This document shows positions 10,125 to 20,879 of a stretch of 64,000 bases of DNA, one piece after another. The translations under genes were made by a program, and so were the position numbers. The notes under the pieces were generated by a model. The model saw only the letters and a list, made by a program, of their open reading frames with translations, was not told the DNA's origin and did not search any database. Source of the DNA: Pyrenophora tritici-repentis (lineage: Eukaryota; Ascomycota; Dothideomycetes; Pleosporales; Pleosporaceae); assembly GCF_003171515.1 (NCBI RefSeq), contig NC_089397.1:248001-312000 (forward strand), in the 5' to 3' direction. Position 1 is the first letter of the stretch. The number at the start of each line of letters is the position of its first letter.

Positions 10125-13100
10125 GATTGACGATAGTCTGAGGAAGTGGATGTGGTACAATCAAAAGACTCAAGTCCAAAGGAGAGAGTAGTGTACTCGG
10201 GTGAGGATGATCTTTGCTTCGGGGCGGGTTCACGACCCTTAAGTAGAGTTGGGGAACTGATTCCACGAGCTTGGGGATCTCCATGGGCAGCTGTCTAGTC
10301 TGAAGGCTGGAAGCATGGGGTGAGTGCGCTAGTCCCGCGACTGGCTAGAGAGCTAGCATGAGTAGGTCCGATGGTGCTGGGGAAAGCTTAGCAAGCGGTT
10401 CTAGCAAGGATAGGTCCGAAGCTAGACCAGACCAGACAGAGGCCACTCGTGCGCTGGATGCCTATGATTGCAAATGGCGCTCAAATCATGCTAAACTAAT
10501 TTTCCTTTGATTTGGGAACCGGGAAAGTCGAGACGCAGCTAGTGCAACGTTGCTCAGCGGTCCCAAGGGTTGGTCTGCCAGTCATGGTCGCGGTTCCGAG
10601 GTATCGTGACAGGCGCGCGACCAGGCGTTTCGACGTGCGCACCCTCAATGGCATGTCAGCCGCGACGCTGGGGCAAATATGTGGGGGATTCTGAGCATGC
10701 TGATAGGGTATTGCAGTAGTGTGCATGCCTTGGCGGAAGCTGCACTGCATGGTCTGCCAAGTCGAATGTCGTGAACCACTGACCCCCGTGGTAAAGGCTA
10801 TGCGTATGCGCGCATATGCAGGCCATCGCCGTTGATCGTCCCTGTTTCAACGGACGTCACCACCCTGCAGCCTCGGTATCGTCCGAATACTCAAGCCGGG
10901 TGTTTGTCTGCTGCTGTTGATAGAACAGATAGGTGGAGCCGATGCACTGGCCATCGTTGGCTGTACCCCGAGCACCATTGACTGTGCCGTAACAAGTATT
11001 GATGACCTGACGCTTCTGAGACAAGCCTCGCCACGTGATGGCTTAGTTGGACGGCCGAGTGGCTGGAATAGGCAAAGGCATGGAAGTATTCCAGAATATG
11101 GCCAGTCCGGTTCTCGGTGCTGCTCACATTCACCGAAACGCTGGTACCAGCTCCGCGTCCGTGAGTGGACAGAGCGGTTATCGGAGCGGTGGGGAAAGGA
11201 GTAGCGTGTCAAGTTTTTGCTTCTGGCCGTCCCAAGGTTGCATGTAAACGACGGAGTGGGTGGGGTGCATTAGTTCCCATCACACCCCGTGAGGCTCAAC
11301 AGACGTGCTTGGCACGCTTGCTCCGGGGTGGCCTGGTTTCGGCTGGGAGATACGGGCAAGATTGGCTGTCGACTGCCTGCTAGAGGCTAGAGAAGCAGCG
11401 CTTGGCCGAACTATCGGTAGGATTTGGAAATCGTCACTGGTCCAAGCTGATGGCATCAGGGTACAGTATTGCGCCTTTGGGGCATCCGTCTGGGGGGCGA
11501 AGTTTTCGTCTGGAGAAGACGGACACTCCGCCCAACCCTTGGGCCCCGCACGCATCCCTGGTCCTGGGGACAGAAAATTGGCCGCGTCATGTGGCATGCG
11601 GACCTGATCCAAGCTGAAGCCAGTGTGTGGAGACTGAAGTGTTATGTACGAACGCGGCCAGTAACGCGGTGTGGGAGACGCATTACATCTGTCGGGTCGT
11701 GTCTCCACATGATGCATGGGCCTCGAAACACGGCTCCCCGTGGAGCAGAGATTTCATGGAGATTCCTGGAGTTTTATGGAGAGATCCATTGATTTGAGGG
11801 GGGAAGCCTCCGGGGGTGTCTGTGGACGCGGTTTGTTGATGGAGATTGTGCTGAGTGGACGACAAATGTCGCAGGTGCATACAAGCTCGTCACTCGTCAT
11901 TCAAGCCTGAGAGCCAAGTCTCGAAGCTTGGCATTTCCACCGTGTCGCATGAGGCGGCGAAAAAGCTTCGCCTGCGAGAAGAGGTCTCGGTCCGAGTCCG
12001 AGCAGGAATGACCCGCAGTTGTTGTATCTCATTTTAGCCACAGTCGGTCGTATGTCCTAGTCTAACTCGACGTCCGGCAACTCTCTCGGTAGCGACAAAC
12101 TCAATCAGGCTGCTCCACACGCGGCAAATGTCATTGTAATGACCTTGGTGAGGTTGCTCACGTACAAGAAACCTCACGGGCATACGAATGGTGGCTGCAG
12201 CCCGATATCAAGGCGGCATCTAAAATGATCGCCATAAGCCACGATCTGGCGGCGGCTACTTTCTTTGCCATGTGTGAAGGTCACGCGGCGGTGCTGGGCA
12301 GGGTCCGGCACATATGTAAGTGTACAGTAAGAAGGCCTCGCACTCGCGAAGCCAGGACCCTACCTGCAGCACCGCCCAACCGTACCAAAGTTGCCATGAG
12401 AAAACCCGTCATATGACCTGCGACGTGTATCCTCGGCCTGGATGGACATGCACGAAAGAGTTATCTTGGTCCAAACAAACCGGGGCAATCCTTATTCTCG
12501 CATTCGCATACTACTGTACCGGTAGAGTTTGGACGAGGGGCAACGGTGCCCCATCATGACTGTATTGTCAAATGTCACTATCGCCATGGTTGCTGGTACT
12601 GCATGAGCGATTATTCAAGCCCTACCAGGCCGCCGAGAGTCATGGAAGGCATTCCTAGACATCCAGGATGGGCAACTACAGCGCGGCCCGACATGACTGA
12701 TAGCAATCAGTCCAACTATCAAATCATGACTGCGGGTCGTCGTCCACACCTAACCAACAAGGCAAAATCCCCGCCATCCCCATCCCATGTGGAGTTGAGC
12801 CAGTGCTGTCAGACGCAAGGCGATAACAAACCAATTCCACCAAATCACAGTCGCAACTCCTACACCCAACGATAAAGCAATCATCTCACGATGTTCGACC
12901 CCGCCATGATGATGATGTTGAGGACGAGGAGGAGGCTCCCCATACCCACCCAGTCCGACACGGCCACCTCGCCAACCAACCAATAAAACACGCCTCGCAC
13001 AAACGCGTCCCACCCCAACGCGTTCCCTTCACCGCCCCCATCCACGCCCATCAACCAACCAAACCAGGCAAAACAAACGAAATCCAGACACTGAATTTCA

Positions 13101-13148
13101 TACACAACAAACAAACAAACAACGCACACCGACACAAACAAATCCACC
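10125..13148. other. 3-kb intergenic region, no gene seen
   Basis: Open frames here are short, overlap on both strands, and show no recognisable motif or splice-linked continuation. The last 250 bp (12890-13148) is C/A-rich with repeated AAACAAAC blocks and is best read as promoter and leader of the dUTPase gene. Confidence 0.5.
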
Positions 13149-13551
13149 ATGTCCAACACCCCCTCCCCCTCACGAACCACCCTCACTCCCCTCATCCCCC
13201 TCCCCAAACGCACAAAAGTAATCGACCCCACCCCCCTCAGCACAACATCCACCCTCCCGCGAGGAACAGACAGCGGTTTCGCAACACCCACGCCGCTCGC
13301 CGCCAGCACCACAATGTCGGCTTTACAACCGCCCGCGCCCATCGCGCCGTCCATTGCCGCGGCCGCAGCAGCCGAGCAACAACTGCAGGTGCAATTGTTG
13401 AGTGCCAATGCGCAGGCGCCGAAGAAGGGCAGTCAGTTTGCGGCCGGACATGATTTGTTTAGTGCAGAGGAGGTTGTGATTCCAGCGCGGGGACGCAAGT
13501 TGGTAGGGACGGATATTAAGATTTCTGTGCCGGTGGGGACGTGTATGTTTG

Positions 13552-13594
<43 letters not shown>

Positions 13595-13966
13595 ATCTAC
13601 CTTTCCCTTTCCCTTTCCCTTCATGATTGGGAAGTACAGAGGCTGACACGACAACTCCAGACGGACGCATAGCCCCCCCGCTCAGGCCTTGCGTACAAAC
13701 ACGGCATCGACACCCTCGCCGGCGTCATCGATGCAGACTACCGCGGCCCCGTCGGCGTCATTCTCGCAAACCTGTCCGACGAAGACTTCAGCATCAAGAT
13801 TGGTGATCGCATTGCGCAGCTGATTGTGGAGAAGATATTGATGCCAGAGGTTTTGGTTGTGAATGAGTTGGAGGCTAGTGTGAGGGGTGCTGGGGGGTTT
13901 GGGAGCACGGGGGGTTTTGGTGGGGGGAAGGTGGAGGTTGAGGAGAAGGTTGAGAAGAAGGAATAG
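13149..13966 (+). CDS. DUT1: dUTP pyrophosphatase (dUTPase), apparent frameshift in exon 2
   Basis: The enzyme hydrolyses dUTP to dUMP and pyrophosphate, keeping uracil out of DNA. Exon 1 is 13149-13542 and exon 2 is 13661-13966, with a 118-bp intron that contains a long CT repeat. Motif 1 reads AAGHDLFSA at about residues 97-105. The exon junction makes VGTYGRIAP, the start of motif 2. The next bases are a run of seven C (13673-13679), and the expected [18 protein letters not shown] continues only in the frame one base on. Motifs 3 ([10 protein letters not shown]), 4 ([11 protein letters not shown]) and 5 ([10 protein letters not shown]) are all present in that shifted frame. No alternative splice site I tried repairs it. 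Since dUTPase is essential, one surplus C in the assembly is the likeliest cause. The 55-residue Ser/Thr/Pro-rich, basic N-terminus before Met-56 could allow two isoforms. Confidence 0.9.
13554..13590 (+). repeat. CT dinucleotide microsatellite in dUTPase intron
   Basis: About 18 CT units, followed at 13604-13621 by three CCCTTT units. Both lie inside the intron, between the GTATGT donor and the CTCCAG acceptor, and extend its polypyrimidine stretch. Confidence 0.95.
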
Positions 13967-14264
13967 GGTTAGGAGATGGGGGTTATTGCGAGGAGGTGTA
14001 TGGGTGGAATTGTATAGTGGGGGGGCATACGATAGCATGGTACTACGGTATGACAGCAGCAGCAAAAGCTAGCATATATACACCAACCACAGCCATACAT
14101 GAAACAAAACAAACAAAGACAACAATACGTCTATTCAACATCATCCATCTTCTACACCCCACCTTCCTTCCAGCAGCCCTACCGCGGCCCATCACTTCCC
14201 CTCACTCACAACCTGTATCCCCCCCGTATCCTTGGTCCCCACCCCCAAATGCACCACATTCCAC

Positions 14265-15758
14265 TCATCCGGCCTCCTCTCGCCCACCTCCTTCGGCACA
14301 CAACCCCCCTTCCTCCACCACCCTCGGCGTAAACCTCTCCAAGTCCGGCGGCTCCAAAAGCTCCTTCACAAACCTCACAACCGTAACCTCACTCGCATTA
14401 GTAAGCGCAAGATGTCTCTTCTTCCTCACCTCTTCATCCGCCTCATCGCCCTCTCCTCTTCCTTCCTTCTCAGCCCGCGCATCATACTTTTCCATTTTCT
14501 GCTGGCACACCGCCGTCGTCTTTGTCAGAATAGCTTGCATAGAGGCGAGAACCTTTTGTGCGGCTTTGGCGAGGGGGAGTTGGTCAGCGGGCACGGAGTC
14601 CGGGGAGCGCCAGCTGGGTGTGGTGTGTAAATTGCATTCGGGGGTTGAAGCCGCGTGCACGGCTTCGATGAGGCGCGGGATGGTAAGGGCAGCGAACATG
14701 TCGCCGGTGCCGGAGAAGAAGAGAGGGAGTTGTGGGGTGTCTATGCGGAAGAGACGGGGTTTGTAGTCGGAGGTTGCGGTTGAGCCGATGATGGTGAGGT
14801 TTTCAATGTCGGAGAGGTTGAAGTCTGGTTGTGAGGGTAGCTGTTGGGGTGTTTCAGAGGGCGTGTGTGTGCCGGTTCCCGCTTTGGAGACGGGGCGCGA
14901 GGGTATGGTTTGGTTGTCGCGCGTTAGGCGGAGAGAGGTTATGATGACGTGCGGGACTTGGTATGTTTTGTGGAGGACTTGGATGGCGGCTGCGAGGGAC
15001 TTGAGGTCGGTGATGGGGGTATCGGAAAGTAGTCTGCGTTTCTGTGTTAGCAATTGCCGGCTTTTGTATCTCCAGGGGACGCACTCTGCCTCAAATTGGT
15101 TCGGAAGTATCAGATCTGCCTCTCGTAGCAGACTTTTGTACTCTGGAACTTCGTCCTCGGGGATATATAGCTTTCCGTTGTCGCCCATGACAGGGTCCAG
15201 CACTATTCCTAGTCAGCACTTCCAGTGTGATGGCTTCCATACGACTCACCCCAGAAAAAACTGCCAGGTTTTGTGCCCGCATTGAACTTGATATCCCTTC
15301 CAATTGTCCCTATCGCTTGTACGGCCTCGGCACTGGGCATGTATCCCGTCAACAGTACGTCGAAGTTGGTGAGGTTCGATTGGCGGAGGCCATCGTAGAG
15401 TTGGAGGATTTCGGCGGCGGACGTCTTCGTGCCCTTGACTTGCTTATACGCAGTGTGATTGCCTAGCAGCTCCAGCATTAGTATGAGCAATACTCGAGAG
15501 ACAAGCTATTTACTGTAGTGCACAGTATTGATCGCAGAGACATCGCAACCTAGCGACTGCATGACAAACGTTGCCATTTTGTTGCCGACATAGCTAGGCC
15601 CAACGTTAGTCGATCGTATAGACAACTGTGTCGGACAACTCACCCATGAACAACCTGTCGCATGTTAGTCGCAGGTATCGCGCCTCTACGCATGTGAGTC
15701 TTACATGACTGGCTATTGCAAGCACGCGCGTGTCCGGTATCAAAGTATCAGAAGCCAT
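14265..15758 (-). CDS. BUD16: Pyridoxal/pyridoxine kinase
   Basis: The family phosphorylates pyridoxal and pyridoxine with ATP to make the coenzyme PLP. I assign six exons: 15758-15705, 15654-15644 (11 nt), 15593-15514, 15462-15250, 15202-15085 and 15033-14265, giving 414 aa. Joined in this way they give the conserved VVHGYVGNK start, NTVHYSNHTAY, FDVLLTGYMPS, VLDPVMGDNGKLY, LPNQFEAELLS and the catalytic loop SGTGDMFAAL (general base Asp). The intron at 15034-15084 is supported because its removal turns an odd insertion into the expected EAELLSDTPITDL. The protein is longer than the usual 310-350 aa. The excess is a linker after ITSLRL (rich in T, P, S) and a charged C-terminal segment. The micro-exon is the least certain part, but all flanking introns have GTRAG donors and CTAAC branch sites. 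Confidence 0.92.
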
Positions 15759-16073
15759 GTTGACGAAAAGAAACAACAATCAATCAAGAGGATGCAAGGA
15801 AAGAGGCAAGAGTGCAGGCAGGGTATGGTGTTGATGTACTGTTATTTCCTTATCTTAATTCCGCGGTATGACGTGAAGTAGTTTTTGGTGGGGCGTAGCC
15901 TTTCTTTTGCGTTTAGGGCCGAGCACCGCAGCGGGTGCGCGTTCTCGGCAATATAGCATGACAGAACCATGGACCTAATAGGCCCTCGATGCATATCGGA
16001 GCAATTGCGCAGCAGATCCCCCACAGCTATCCTAAAATTATACCAGTTGTGTGCCAGTGAAGACATGGCCCGC

Positions 16074-17064
16074 TTATTCCTCGTCACCAATCTGTTTGGA
16101 TTAGAACTACTCTTGTATAGAAGGGTCAGATGTCTTACCTTGGGTGCGAGGTAAAACCTCAGGTAGCTGTTCTTGTCGCCGAGGTTGTACTCGACAAGTA
16201 GGGGGACTTCGCTGGACAGGCAAAGCTTGACCGTGTGAGAAAGGCCACTAGCCTTGCAGAAGTTGGTCAAGTACTTTAACGAGAAGGTCAAAGAGACTGG
16301 CTCGCTCATTTCAATCTTGACATCCTCTTCTGGCTTGGTCAAGTCTGTATTTGTCTTGAGAAAGACGGAGCCCGAGCCAATGTCACCGGAGCATAAGAAC
16401 TTGACACCCTCTTTGCTGACCTCAATTGCCACTAAGCTTGCATTAGCTCATTATGCTGCACAGTATCCAGCCGCCGTGCATTGTATCACACGTACCTGAT
16501 TCTGACAAGGCGCCCAAATCTCTGCAGATGCGCTGGAATTCAGGCGACGGTAGCTCAATGGTTGCTGCGTAGTCGGTCTCTGGGATTCCCAGATGTTCCT
16601 GGTCAATATCCATGAGCTTGATATCATATTCGCTCAATCTCGCGCTGCCGGGGCTTTCGAAGACTAGGTTGACGACATCGGGCGCATCCTCAGCCTTGAT
16701 GGTGAGGACATCGTCGTTTCCGGCCGCGCGAAGCACCTTTGTGAGGGACCCAAGATTGATTCCGAGGGCGATGTTGCGGTCGCAGCGATAGGGCTCAAAG
16801 GCTTCCGACTTGAGCAGCATGGAGACGAGGGCGACGTGGGAGTTGTCCATGGCTTGCAGGGCAATGCCCGCGTCATTGCAATCAAAGTTGCAGTCCTGCA
16901 CCAGATCCTTGATGGCATCAACAACCTAATTGCTGTTAGAGAGGCCATTGCTGACATGTCCATGTGCAAAGTTACCTTCTTGAGGAGGTTTGCTTGTGGT
17001 AGACGTGCTTCAAGCACTACACATTGTTAGCAAAAGTCAGTCTAACGGAGCGGTGACATGTACT
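16074..17064 (-). CDS. POL30: Proliferating cell nuclear antigen (DNA sliding clamp)
   Basis: PCNA forms the homotrimeric ring that tethers DNA polymerases and repair factors to DNA in the nucleus. I assign six exons: 17064 (the A of the start codon plus leader upstream), 17016-16976, 16925-16496, 16431-16139 and 16091-16074, counting the leader as part of the first. The total is 260 aa, the normal family length. The sequence begins MLEARL and has [31 protein letters not shown] and [20 protein letters not shown] strands. The interdomain region follows [13 protein letters not shown], then LLVEYNLGD and the terminal FYLAPKIGDEE. The last exon is only 18 nt. Introns are 47, 50, 64 and 47 bp. The ATG itself is split, A before and TG after intron 1; no other start gives the invariant N-terminus. 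Confidence 0.95.
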
Positions 17065-17737
17065 CTTGACTGTGAATTGGTACTAATGAGTAGAACAACG
17101 CTGGAGGGAGTATACAAAGTGTTGTGGTGGTGCAAAGTCACAATTTGTCGTGAGGCAACAATCAACGGAGGGGAACGCGAAAGACAAGGCTGGCCAACGC
17201 GTCGACCACGCGCTAACCAACAAAGGCACGGAAAGCTAAAGTGCCGCCAAGTCCTACTACACATGGTGTCAATATTAGGTGAAATATTCATTGTATTTTG
17301 TCTTTATTTTGGAGTGTGTCAAGCTTGTGATGTTACTTTGTAGGTCGACATTGTCTCAAGTCATAATAGCTGGTCTCAACGGTGAGGAGAGGGATGCAGT
17401 AGCTGAGTATGGATATCGAAGTTTGCATTTAACATGTCGTTACAGTGGGTATAACAATGAGGCAATATGGAATATACGTAGATGCCTCCAAGCGCCTGAC
17501 GCTAAATGTCCACTGCTGGCTTTCTGACAGGTGTAGTGCAGCCTCCCACTTCTCATCAACTACTTTGCCCTCTTCCACAGAGTGACTTTCCAAGCTCACC
17601 CTGGCTGTGCCCGGGGTTGCATTGAGAAGCCTCGGGAGCCAACCAGACTCCATAGACTGCAACATATCCTAGTGCATCCCAGCAAGCATGTATCCCCTCT
17701 CCATCAGTTCGCCTATATCCCGTCGCCCAACACCCCC
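17065..17737. other. Intergenic between PCNA and EMC6
   Basis: Both neighbours are on the minus strand, so this holds the PCNA promoter and leader (right of 17064) and the EMC6 3' region. Short open frames here show no protein signature. Confidence 0.5.
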
Positions 17738-18164
17738 TCACGCCCTCACCAACCCATAAAACAACGTCCACGTCAACACAAACCCACTCAACCCACCGAA
17801 CACATCTCCCAACCACAAATCACCTAGTGGCTTATAAAAGTATTTACCGGGCTTTCCCTCCGTCTTGAGCGCAAAGATCATGACCGACACTATCAGTGAT
17901 GCCAATAGGTAGAATATGAAGCCTGTGTATGATTCGAGGCCTAGTGTGCCGGCGGCGACGCCGAAGAGCGATGCGGTGAGACTGCGGATGTTGGATACGA
18001 CCTGTTGTGACGGCAATTAGTGATTGGATACGGGAGAGATGGTGTACATGTCGCTAGTCTGTCGCGGGTCTGGGTGAGCGTACCTGGGTGTTGTGCTGGA
18101 CGCTCGTTCCCACAATCGGATTTATGGCGAGCTGTCGCTCTTCTTTGAGGGCTGATGCTGCCAT
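17738..18164 (-). CDS. EMC6: ER membrane protein complex subunit 6
   Basis: Two exons, 18164-18084 and 18001-17738, with an 82-bp intron; 114 aa. The first exon gives MAASALKEERQLAINPIVG, and the family's conserved N-terminal motif continues across the junction as SVQHNTQVVSNIRSL. Two to three hydrophobic helices follow (SLFGVAAGTLGLESYTGFIFYLL, IVSVMIFAL, GGLSGFVLTWTLFYGLV). EMC6 is a core membrane subunit of the EMC, which inserts and folds multi-pass proteins in the endoplasmic reticulum. Length and topology fit the family. Confidence 0.92.
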
Positions 18165-18824
18165 TGTGTGTGTATTATCGCCTTATATACAGTCGAGATC
18201 CGCGCTGTATCGTGGACTCTGTGGAGGGGAGCGGCGGAGAAACGAAGTGGTGTCTGCGTCCGTTGTTCCTTGGGCCTGACGTGGTTTCGGATGGAATACA
18301 GGGACAAATAGAGGCGGCCGGATGTATTTGCAGTAATTGCGCAATGTCTCGAGAGGCTCAAACGAGTGCGATGACGTTATGGTAGTTGTTTGGGTTGGTG
18401 AAATGGTTCAGAGGTGGAGTGCTGCTAAGACCCATGCTCCACCTAGTTACCGTCATGGCTCGTGCGCGGACCCTTGATGACCGGGGTTGTCATGGATGAG
18501 CTTATGAGACATTCTACAACACACGTCAATTCACCATGACGTTATGCGACAAAGACTGTTTATTTCTAATCTACCTGAGCTCGCGAGCGTGAGATGTGTC
18601 TATGTTGGACTGCATTCAACAATGACACCAACCAAGTCCATCACACACCGTCGTAAAGAGGATCGTGTTCGTCAAGGAACCTTGATAAGTTAGTCTGATA
18701 TTCTAAAGCGCAACTATGTATCAAGTATTCACTCTTGTAGGTGCATGGGTAAAAGGTGGTCGGTATACGCTTGAACGGCACGAAGGTAAACTATGGCTTG
18801 CTGGAAGTACCCATCGTTGTCCCT
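18165..18824. other. Intergenic, EMC6 promoter side
   Basis: No convincing frame. It contains the EMC6 promoter at its left and unremarkable sequence up to the pseudogene fragment at 18825. Confidence 0.5.
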
Positions 18825-19058
18825 GGCAGACATCACGTTGTTGAGACTCGTAACTAAATGCTTTGGCTGCCTTTACGAACTTAGCGGTTGCTATTATAAG
18901 GGAGATGGCGCTTACTGTCACAGGATGTGCCTGGGTCAACCGTGCCTATGATAAGGCTGCATCTACCGCGCGCTTGAAGCAATGGGTGGCTGGTACCACA
19001 CTTCAACACAGTTCGCATCATAAAGTTGCGTCTCGGCTTCGAAAGAAGACAGCAAGAC
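18825..19058 (-). pseudogene. 3' fragment of a broken tandem copy of the 20121-20879 gene
   Basis: Over about 230 bp this matches 20180-20412 at roughly 75 percent by eye. Shared blocks include GTTGAGACTC/GTCGAGACTC, the AAATGCTTTGGCTGCCTTTA segment and GGCTGCATCTACCGC. The frame still recalls the intact protein (VSAISLIIATAKFVKAAKAF against VSAISIILAIAKSIKAAKAF) but is broken beyond that. Its missing 5' part lies at 20050-20167, on the far side of the 19376-19930 gene. Confidence 0.8.
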
Positions 19059-19375
19059 AGTCTGAAGTAGCTCTTGTTCCCCAAGCGAGTCCCATGTGCT
19101 GACTGTTCCGAAAGCGGGAAACTAGATCGCTAAAACCCAGGAATCCTCCTCTACCAGAAACCTCGCCCTTTACCCCGCACAGTGTCAACATTAACTCAGG
19201 TCATCCACTGCAACAACGACCAAGAGAGGTGGTCCACTACTTGTGAGTAGCTTAAAACCCGTGTAAACCCTACTATCGAGAAGAAAGACCAACCTTCTTT
19301 CTCCACCCTAGGGCGAAGCGTATTAGCTCGACCTCTTAGCAACCCGAAAACAGAACAGCTCACCAAGGATCGAAC

Positions 19376-19930
19376 ATGTCATCATGGGAAATCAGCCAAA
19401 TCAGATCTACGTCCGCGTCAGAATTTGATGATAGTAGCATCTACACACCTACTACAACCACCGAAAACGTTCCTACAGGCCTCGTGGAAGGTCACGACGT
19501 GCGTAGTCGAGTCCCCACACATGGTTCCACCTACATCATCCGCGCCGTATCATCCGAGAACGTGATGACACTGCTTGACGGGCAGGTCATACTTGCCCCA
19601 ATCGGCAGTCGTGGGTGCATCTACTGGACGTGCGTGGAAACCGAAGGCTGGCTCGGATTCCGAAGTTGCAGTTCGAAGAAGTTTATATGCTATGATTGGG
19701 ACGCGAGACTGAAGTGTACGGCAGAACAAAAGGACGGTCATAGGCAATTTACTATTACTCCAGTGCCAAAGGGGGGCTATATTATGCAAATGCTGGACTG
19801 GTGGAGACTTCGTCCTATAGTGCTCAATCCTGAAAATGGGGCACAAAAGCTGGCAAGGACGGGGGATATGCTGTCGGATGGCATTGTATGGGAGTTCATC
19901 AAGGCTGAAGAGGGATCGGCTATGGGATAA
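19376..19930 (+). CDS. Hypothetical protein, fascin/beta-trefoil-like
   Basis: Single exon, 184 aa, ATG in the context AACATGTC. After a Ser/Thr-rich 45-residue start come alternating hydrophobic/Gly strands: TYIIRAVSSENVMTLLDGQV, then GCIYWTCVETEGWLGFRS, then KFICYDWDARLKCTAEQ and GGYIMQML. The pattern of short strands with WLGFR, KFI-x-D and L-C-x-AEQ resembles the repeats of fascin-type beta-trefoil proteins found in many filamentous ascomycetes. That fold assignment is inference. No signal peptide. It lies on the opposite strand between the two halves of a broken gene copy, so it arrived with, or caused, the disruption. Function unknown. Confidence 0.75.
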   Translation: MSSWEISQIRSTSASEFDDSSIYTPTTTTENVPTGLVEGHDVRSRVPTHGSTYIIRAVSSENVMTLLDGQVILAPIGSRGCIYWTCVETEGWLGFRSCSSKKFICYDWDARLKCTAEQKDGHRQFTITPVPKGGYIMQMLDWWRLRPIVLNPENGAQKLARTGDMLSDGIVWEFIKAEEGSAMG

Positions 19931-20049
19931 TGAGCTACAGAGCTTTCGCGCGACAGAGTTTCTTATTAACTTGATGCTGTTGATGCTGAGTCCTAATGAT
20001 GAGCATGTAGGACTACTGGGTGCGTGTGTGATAAGTGAATGGCTGGCTT

Positions 20050-20167
20050 GACATTTGGTATCTGCTAGCTCGAGCTCGTTGGTCGTAGTGTGTATGGGTT
20101 GTAGGTAGGAACACCAGGAGTTAGGTGTTGTGTTCAGGGTAACGTTCATTAGCTCGACTGTCGCCAT
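20050..20167 (-). pseudogene. 5' fragment of the broken tandem copy
   Basis: Reading leftward from 20167, the frame starts MATVELMNVTLNTTPNSW. It matches residues 10-27 of the intact neighbour (MATVELMNTTLDTAPDSW) and continues to about ELELADT before the similarity stops. It directly abuts, and overlaps in another frame, the 3' end of the intact gene, so the two copies are head to tail. Confidence 0.8.
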
Positions 20168-20879
20168 TAATGTCCCGGGCGGACATGACGTTGTCGAGAC
20201 TCCTAAACGCTTTGGCAGCCTTTATAGATTTAGCGATTGCTAGTATAATAGAGATAGCGCTTACCGTTGAAAGAAGAGTCTCGGTTAACCGTGCCTCTGC
20301 CAAAGCTGCATCTACCGCACGCTTAAGGTAATCGGCAGCTTGTACCAACAGCCTTCGCGCTTCAACATAATCCGCATCATAGAGCCGCCTCTCGGTTTCA
20401 GAAATTGTTCTAGTGATTGCATCTGGCTCCCCGAACGTACTTGGGTCGCCACTGGAGGAGTCATTCTCTGCTTGTGCTATGCTTGCCAGCGGCTGTTGAG
20501 CTCGTAGCAGCCAGTTTCGGCCGATCACTGTGAAGGTCAGAGATGATTCGTTCAAATGTAGCTGTGATTTACAATCCAAGATCTCAACATCACTAGGGTA
20601 AACATGCAGCAGAGTCAGCAATTGCCGTAGACACCAATCCGCTATGTCGGGTATGGGACCATTATCAGCATCAGCAAACGCCACGCGCTGGAAGACACTG
20701 ATGAGAGGTATCTGCCAACGTCTGCGTTCTTCGTCAGGAGTTGTATCGGCTAGCTCGAAGTCGTCGGTCGTAGTACGTATAGCTTGTAGGTGGTCACGCC
20801 AGGAGTCAGGTGCTGTGTCGAGAGTGGTGTTCATTAGCTCGACAGTCGCCATCAACGTCTGGGTCATCTGAATGTCCAT
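20121..20879 (-). CDS. Hypothetical helical protein, intact copy of a tandem pair
   Basis: Single exon, 252 aa. I do not recognise a named domain. It looks largely alpha-helical: a cytosolic N-terminus with LMATVELMNTTLDTAPDSW, a central block WCLRQLLTLLHVYPSDVEIL, then GRNWLLRAQQPLASIAQAE. A C-terminal helical stretch (YVEARRLLVQAADYLKRAVDAA) follows, with one hydrophobic helix (LLSTVSAISIILAIAKSIKAAKAF) that could be a membrane or TPR-like helix. The last 15-20 residues are encoded by the start of the neighbouring broken copy, read in another frame. The authentic C-terminus was probably altered by the duplication junction. Start choice: ATG at 20877-20879, with a second in-frame ATG 9 codons later matching the paralogue start. 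Confidence 0.75.
   Translation of the reverse strand: MDIQMTQTLMATVELMNTTLDTAPDSWRDHLQAIRTTTDDFELADTTPDEERRRWQIPLISVFQRVAFADADNGPIPDIADWCLRQLLTLLHVYPSDVEILDCKSQLHLNESSLTFTVIGRNWLLRAQQPLASIAQAENDSSSGDPSTFGEPDAITRTISETERRLYDADYVEARRLLVQAADYLKRAVDAALAEARLTETLLSTVSAISIILAIAKSIKAAKAFRSLDNVMSARDINGDSRANERYPEHNT

Noticed and set aside
12881..13408. 175-codon minus-strand frame across the dUTPase start
   Set aside because: Overlaps the promoter and exon 1 of dUTPase antisense; no domain; explained by C-rich leader read backwards.
13996..14766. 256-codon plus-strand frame over the 3' end of pyridoxal kinase
   Set aside because: Antisense shadow with biased P/S/H/T composition.
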